Below are positions 6,065 to 9,643 of a DNA stretch of 9,643 bases, one piece after another. The position numbers and the translations under genes were made by a program. Every line of letters begins with the position of its first letter. Positions within the stretch are counted from its first letter, which is position 1. The DNA lies in contig UWSL01000056.1 in assembly GCA_900552975.1 (NCBI GenBank), positions 1-9,643 on the forward strand, written 5' to 3'. The notes under the pieces are model-generated. The model did not search any database, was not told the origin of the DNA, and saw nothing but the letters and a program-made list of their open reading frames with translations. The stretch is from an uncultured Mycoplasmatota bacterium (GTDB lineage Bacteria > Bacillota_I > Bacilli_A > RF39 > UBA660).

Positions 6065-7663
6065 ATGAAAGATATAGAAATAGCACAAGCTACTAAAATT
6101 GAAAATATCGAAAAAGTAGCGGCTAAATTAGACATGCAAGATTATTTGTTAAAATATGGCGCTGATAAAGGCAAAATAGATTTTACAAAAATAAAATCAT
6201 TATCACAAGGACATCTAATTTTGGTAACAGCAACATCACCAACACCTTATGGTGAAGGAAAAACAACTATTTCCATTGGTTTACTCGATGCTTTATCAAA
6301 ATTAGGTTATAAAGCTACAGCCTCTTTAAGGGAGCCTTCAATGGGTCCTGTCTTTGGCATGAAAGGTGGTGCCACAGGGGGAGGTTATTCTCAAGTTATT
6401 CCTATGGAAGAAATAAACTTGCATTTTACTGGAGATTTTCATGCTATTACAGCGGCTAACAATCTTTTGTGTGCTGCCATCGATAATCATATCCATCAAG
6501 GAAATGAATTAAATATTGATGAAAATCGTATCATGTTTAACCGTTGCTTGGATGTTAACGATCGTGCCTTAAAAGATATAACCATAAATAGTAACTTACC
6601 TCATCATGAACATTTTGATATCACAGCCGCCAGTGAAATTATGGCAATATTATGCCTTTCCAAAAATTATGAGGACTTAGAAAATCGTCTTTCTAATATT
6701 TTGATTGCTTATTCTAAAGAAGGCCAACCACTTTTTGCTAAAAATTTAAAAATAACAGGCGCCTTAGTTGTTTTACTAAAAGATGCTCTTAAACCAAATT
6801 TAGTTCAAACTTTAGAACATAACCCAGTTTTATTACATGGTGGTCCATTTGCTAATATAGCCCATGGTTGTTCAAGTATAATTGCTACCGAAACAGCTTT
6901 AAAATCAAGTGATTATTGCATTACCGAAGCTGGTTTTGGCAGTGATTTAGGTGGCTTGAAATTTTATGATATAAAAAGTCGTCTCCTAAAGAAACGTCCT
7001 GACGCCGTCGTTTTAGTAACAACAATTAAAGCTTTAAAATATAATGGTCAAGGCAACTTAGAATTAGGTCTTGCTAATTTACAAGCTCATCTTGATATTT
7101 TAAGTAAATTTACTAAAAACATTATAGTTTGTTTAAATAAATTTACTAGTGATACCGAATCAGAAATAACTTTGATAAAAGAATATGTATCAAAAAATAA
7201 TCTTTCATTTTGTCTTTCAACATCATATACAGATGGTAGTAGGGGAGCTTTAGCTTTAGCAAAGCAAGTGATTAAATTAACTGATAATACACCATATAAA
7301 GAACTATATGATGTAAAAAAATCTCTTCAAGATAAAATAGCTTTTATTATTAAAGATATTTATCAAGCCAGTAATATTAACTATACTCCTAAAGTTCTTG
7401 CTAAAATTACTGAATTAGAAAAAAATAAACTTGACCAAAAACCTATCTGTATTGCTAAAACACAATATTCTATATCAGATAATAAAAATCTCTTAGGTTA
7501 TCCTAAAAATTATACCGTAACCATAAGAGACCTAAAATTATACAATGGAGCAGGGTATATAACTGTTTACTTAGGCAATATTATTACCATGCCAGGTCTT
7601 CCTAAAAAGCCTAATTATGAAGAAATATCTTTTGAAAATAATCAAATAAAAGGTTTATTCTAA
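6065..7663 (+). CDS. fhs: Formate-tetrahydrofolate ligase (FTHFS)
   Basis: The enzyme makes 10-formyl-tetrahydrofolate from formate, ATP and tetrahydrofolate in the cytoplasm, feeding one-carbon metabolism (purines, formyl-Met-tRNA). Visible hallmarks: DIEIAQA start, TATSPTPYGEGKTT P-loop (55-68), REPSMGPVFGMKGGATGGGY (89-108), LHFTGDFHAITAANN (119-133), DVNDRALK (163-170), PFANIAHGCSS (261-271), TEAGFGSDLGG (287-297) and the TMPGLPKKPNYE end (508-519). At 532 residues it is slightly shorter than the ~556 usual. The shortening lies partly near 324-334 (KYNGQGNLELG, where most members carry a longer loop) and near 380-394. The SxVW segment thought to stack on folate reads STSY here. ATG 6065 has GGTGA four bases upstream and matches the family start. 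An upstream in-frame TTG at 6038 lies directly after the stop of the SpoVIF-family gene and is unlikely. Confidence 0.96.
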   Translation: MKDIEIAQATKIENIEKVAAKLDMQDYLLKYGADKGKIDFTKIKSLSQGHLILVTATSPTPYGEGKTTISIGLLDALSKLGYKATASLREPSMGPVFGMKGGATGGGYSQVIPMEEINLHFTGDFHAITAANNLLCAAIDNHIHQGNELNIDENRIMFNRCLDVNDRALKDITINSNLPHHEHFDITAASEIMAILCLSKNYEDLENRLSNILIAYSKEGQPLFAKNLKITGALVVLLKDALKPNLVQTLEHNPVLLHGGPFANIAHGCSSIIATETALKSSDYCITEAGFGSDLGGLKFYDIKSRLLKKRPDAVVLVTTIKALKYNGQGNLELGLANLQAHLDILSKFTKNIIVCLNKFTSDTESEITLIKEYVSKNNLSFCLSTSYTDGSRGALALAKQVIKLTDNTPYKELYDVKKSLQDKIAFIIKDIYQASNINYTPKVLAKITELEKNKLDQKPICIAKTQYSISDNKNLLGYPKNYTVTIRDLKLYNGAGYITVYLGNIITMPGLPKKPNYEEISFENNQIKGLF

Positions 7664-7686
7664 CTTTTTATTGCATAATAAAAAGT
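7663..7686 (+). repeat. Perfect inverted repeat overlapping the fhs terminator
   Basis: ACTTTTTATT (7663-7672) pairs perfectly with AATAAAAAGT (7677-7686) around the loop GCAT. Its right arm shares 7680-7686 with the left arm of the terminator, so the two hairpins cannot form together. Confidence 0.6.
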
Positions 7687-7706
7687 CCAATTTTATGGAC
7701 TTTTTT
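7680..7706 (+). terminator. Bidirectional terminator between fhs and slipin gene
   Basis: A 10-bp perfect stem (7680-7689 with 7696-7705) with a 6-base loop has T6 on the plus side. Read from the minus strand it ends in T5ATT. It lies 16 bases after the fhs stop and 10 bases beyond the stop of the convergent slipin gene, so it serves both. Confidence 0.9.
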
Positions 7707-7716
7707 AAAATTTTAT

Positions 7717-8604
7717 TTACTTTTTATTACTAATCATTTCACTAATTGTTGTTGTAATAGAAGCAACATCTTGTAAATTAGATGGAATAATTATTTTTGT
7801 TGCTTGACCATCAGCCATTTTAGCAGCTGTTTCAAGACCTTTAAGAGCTATAACACTTTGATCAGCATTAGCTTCTTTTAATAATTTAATACCTTCAGCC
7901 TCAGCTTGTTTAACTTTAATAATTGCCTCAGCTTTACCTTCAGCTTGTTTTATTGCTGTTTCTTTTTCTGCTTCAGCTCTCAAGATAGCACTTTCTTTTT
8001 CACCTTCAGCAATTAAAATACTAGATTTCTTTTCACCTTCAGCTTGTAATATTTTTTCACGTCTTTCACGTTCTGCACGCATTTGTTTTTCCATTGCTTC
8101 TTGAATATCACGTGGTGGAATAATATTTTTAACTTCTACACGATTAATTTTAATTCCCCAAGGATCAGTAGCTTCATCTAAGATTGCTCTCATTTTAGAA
8201 TTAATAATATCACGAGATGTTAAAGTTTGATCAAGTTCTAATTCACCAATAAGATTACGTAACGTTGTTGCTGTTAAATTTTCAATGGCTGTAATTGGGT
8301 TTTCAACTCCATAAGTATATAATTTAGGGTCTGTTATTTGATAATAAACAACAGTATCAATTTGCATTGTAACATTATCTTTTGTAATAACTGGTTGTGG
8401 TTTAAAATCTTTAACAATTTCTTTTAAAGATATTTTACCAGAAATGCGGTCAATGAATGGTAACATAAAATGTAATCCATTATTCCAAGTTTCTAAGTAA
8501 GATCCAACACGTTCAATAACATAAGCCTCTGCTTGTGGTACTACTTTTATACATAGTACAATAAATATAATAGCAATAATTAATAATACAATAAAAAAAT
8601 CCAT
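7717..8604 (-). CDS. Slipin / paraslipin, SPFH (band 7) domain membrane protein
   Basis: Stomatin-type SPFH proteins oligomerise at the cytoplasmic membrane and organise membrane microdomains or protease partners. The 295 residues show an N-terminal membrane segment (3-22), then VVPQAEAYVIERVGSYLETWNNGLHFMLPF (22-50, split here by function: SPFH entry motif), VITKDNVTMQID (72-83), a TLRNLIGELELD (114-125) segment and IIPPRDIQEAMEKQM (161-175). A long Ala/Glu/Lys coiled coil (175-245) follows, with AEGEK-type units repeated about every 11 residues, and a hydrophobic IIIPSNLQD end (271-279). This matches the QmcA/YbbK branch rather than flotillins. ATG overlaps the nfeD stop by one base (TAATG on the minus strand), with GAGGAGGA six bases upstream inside the nfeD end, so the two are translationally coupled. 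The paired NfeD is the usual partner. The exact cellular role is not settled for this branch. Confidence 0.95.
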   Translation of the reverse strand: MDFFIVLLIIAIIFIVLCIKVVPQAEAYVIERVGSYLETWNNGLHFMLPFIDRISGKISLKEIVKDFKPQPVITKDNVTMQIDTVVYYQITDPKLYTYGVENPITAIENLTATTLRNLIGELELDQTLTSRDIINSKMRAILDEATDPWGIKINRVEVKNIIPPRDIQEAMEKQMRAERERREKILQAEGEKKSSILIAEGEKESAILRAEAEKETAIKQAEGKAEAIIKVKQAEAEGIKLLKEANADQSVIALKGLETAAKMADGQATKIIIPSNLQDVASITTTISEMISNKK

Positions 8605-9020
8605 TATTTTTCCTCCTCAACGAGTAATTTTACTCCTTCAATTTTTAATATTTTTACTTTTTTACCCTTTGCAATTTTTTCTTTAGCTATCGCTGTCCAT
8701 TTTTTGCCATCAACTTTTACTTCTCCAGGTTGATCAATGTCAATCTCTTCTGTTACTAACCCTGTCATATCTAAGATTCTATCCGCATTTGTTTTTTGCT
8801 TTGTTTTATTTAAGTATTTTAATAATGGCTTTCTCGTAAATATTAAAAGAATAATACCTAATATAACAAAATTTACAATTTGAATATATAATGAAAAACC
8901 AAACAATGCTAATAGCAAAGATATCAAAGCCGATACAATAAACCAAACTGATACTAAACTAATTGTACCTAATTCGATGATTGAAAGAACAATTGCTACA
9001 ATTAACCAACTATAAATCAT
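8604..9020 (-). CDS. NfeD-family membrane protein, short form
   Basis: The 138-residue product has hydrophobic helices near 2-24, 26-42 and 44-62, and a cytoplasmic OB-fold domain (84-137) with the family pattern MTGLVTEEI, PGEVKVDGKKWTA, IAKGKKVKILKIEGVKL and a Val-Glu rich end. Short NfeD proteins lack the N-terminal ClpP-like protease domain and are normally encoded next to an SPFH protein that they bind in the membrane; here that partner follows at once. I start at ATG 9020 because AGGAGG (complement of 9026-9031) is then five bases away. The tandem ATG at 9023 would leave only two. A TATAAT (complement of 9039-9044) lies 18 bases upstream of the ATG. The gene opens a two-gene operon separated from the sortase gene by a terminator. 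Confidence 0.9.
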   Translation of the reverse strand: MIYSWLIVAIVLSIIELGTISLVSVWFIVSALISLLLALFGFSLYIQIVNFVILGIILLIFTRKPLLKYLNKTKQKTNADRILDMTGLVTEEIDIDQPGEVKVDGKKWTAIAKEKIAKGKKVKILKIEGVKLLVEEEK

Positions 9021-9038
9021 CATTTCCTCCTTTCTCTA

Positions 9039-9044
9039 ATTATA
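9039..9044 (-). promoter_or_regulatory. Probable -10 of the nfeD-slipin operon
   Basis: The minus strand reads TATAAT here, 18 bases upstream of ATG 9020, with AAAGGAGG starting about where transcription should begin. No convincing -35 is seen 17-18 bases upstream (TAGTAT or ATAGTA), so the promoter call rests on the -10 and its position. Confidence 0.45.
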
Positions 9045-9087
9045 CCTTTATTTTTTTAAATATACTATAATAATTACTTGTTTTTAT

Positions 9088-9114
9088 AAAAAAACTCCAT
9101 AAAAATGAAGTTTT
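9088..9114 (-). terminator. Terminator of the sortase gene
   Basis: On the minus strand a 10-bp stem (9105-9114 with 9091-9100, one G-U wobble) with a 4-base loop runs into T7. Its left arm overlaps the last two bases of the sortase stop codon. It separates the sortase unit from nfeD-slipin. Confidence 0.85.
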
Positions 9115-9643
9115 ATCTTGCTTGAATTTTTACTAATTTTGCTTGAACAACTAATCTTATTCCATTATCATTATAACAAGTTGATAATGTTAAAATTTTA
9201 TCATCTTTATTTAAATTAATTCCAAAATCATAAATACTACGACTTTTCATTTCTTTCAAAAATTTTGTAAACGCTTCATCATCAGCAAAATCAGTTGTTA
9301 TATAATATGATTCAGCTTCAACTTTATAAATAGCAAATATTTGCCACATTGTATTATATTTAATAGTTGATAATTGTATTATTTGGTTATCTGTATTCTT
9401 ATACCACTCACTATTTAAAGTATTAGTTAAAGATCCAAACATGACTTTGTCTTTGCGCCCATGTCCATATATAACCATGTTACTATTAAAATCAGCAAAA
9501 TTATCTCTGAAATCAGCATATACCCAACCAGCTCCGTTGGAAGTTTTATCAAAAGCATGTGATAAGTAATATTCATTATTAGTTGTTTGAACAACTGGAT
9601 AATTTATATTAGTATTTTTAACGATTAACCAACCAACTGTATC
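9113..9643 (-). CDS. Class B sortase, C-terminal part (5' end outside window)
   Basis: Sortases are membrane-anchored Cys transpeptidases that cut a sorting signal and link the protein to the cell wall or to another subunit. The frame stays open from the TAA at 9113 to the window edge, giving 176 residues. Features in order: TVGWLIVKNTNINYPVVQ (2-19), YYLSHAFD (25-32), AGWVYADF (38-45), catalytic His61 in VIYGHGR, KVMFGSL (66-72), catalytic Cys156 in LTLSTC and Arg163 in IRLVVQAKL. GHGR-x-MFGSL and TLSTC are typical of class B. The ATG at 9478 is internal: the well-conserved upstream part shows the gene starts beyond 9643. No protein in the window carries a recognisable sorting signal, so the substrate is unknown. 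Its presence implies a Gram-positive wall. Confidence 0.95.
   Translation of the reverse strand, partial: DTVGWLIVKNTNINYPVVQTTNNEYYLSHAFDKTSNGAGWVYADFRDNFADFNSNMVIYGHGRKDKVMFGSLTNTLNSEWYKNTDNQIIQLSTIKYNTMWQIFAIYKVEAESYYITTDFADDEAFTKFLKEMKSRSIYDFGINLNKDDKILTLSTCYNDNGIRLVVQAKLVKIQAR

Noticed and set aside
7815..8080. Tandem DNA repeats in the slipin gene
   Set aside because: The repetition reflects the AEGEK-type coiled coil normal for SPFH proteins, and the DNA units are diverged.
9113..9478. A short sortase starting at ATG 9478
   Set aside because: The upstream frame to the window edge encodes the conserved class B sortase N-terminal half, so the gene is simply cut by the window.
1..9643. 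Use of TGA as Trp (Mollicutes code)
   Set aside because: Trp is encoded by TGG in all recognised genes, and priA ends at a TGA exactly where the family ends.

Overview
This window is strongly AT-rich, with short intergenic gaps, standard-code genes (UGG for Trp, TAA or TGA stops) and Gram-positive style Shine-Dalgarno sites. The gene content (single PriA helicase, DeoD phosphorylase, ligase-type FTHFS, a SpoVIF-family protein, a DUF1540-like protein, a class B sortase) points to a low-GC Firmicute. An uncultured gut Bacilli/Erysipelotrichia-type lineage would fit, but that placement is inference. I see no rRNA, tRNA, CRISPR array or insertion sequence.

Left part (1-1690): the 3' end of a probable family 2 glycosyltransferase runs into a polytopic membrane protein with a C-terminal coiled coil. 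The two frames overlap by 89 bases (122 if the second frame is extended up to its upstream stop), and the second gene has no visible ribosome binding site. This is the least settled place in the window. A strong 15-bp terminator closes the unit.

Middle (1690-5540): deoD (purine nucleoside phosphorylase) has its own promoter and terminator. priA (replication restart helicase) follows with its own extended -10 promoter. Next is a membrane-anchored, beta-rich extracytoplasmic protein of unknown function with a consensus-like promoter directly after the priA stop. A hairpin at 5510-5538 ends it and can also serve the opposing small gene.

Divergent locus (5541-7706): a 53-codon, cysteine-rich DUF1540-like gene on the minus strand (5541-5702) diverges from a SpoVIF-family gene followed by fhs (formate-tetrahydrofolate ligase) on the plus strand. 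The divergent promoters overlap. The plus promoter fits the housekeeping consensus but can also be read as a mother-cell SigK type with one mismatch.

Right part (7680-9643, minus strand): an nfeD-slipin (SPFH/band 7) operon with a one-base stop/start overlap, then the 3' part of a class B sortase gene whose start lies beyond the window. fhs and the slipin gene converge on a bidirectional terminator. Most genes are housekeeping or envelope functions. I do not see a clear new multi-gene system. The points most worth checking are the 382-503 junction, the DUF1540-like/SpoVIF/fhs divergent locus and the unrecognised anchored protein at 4839.
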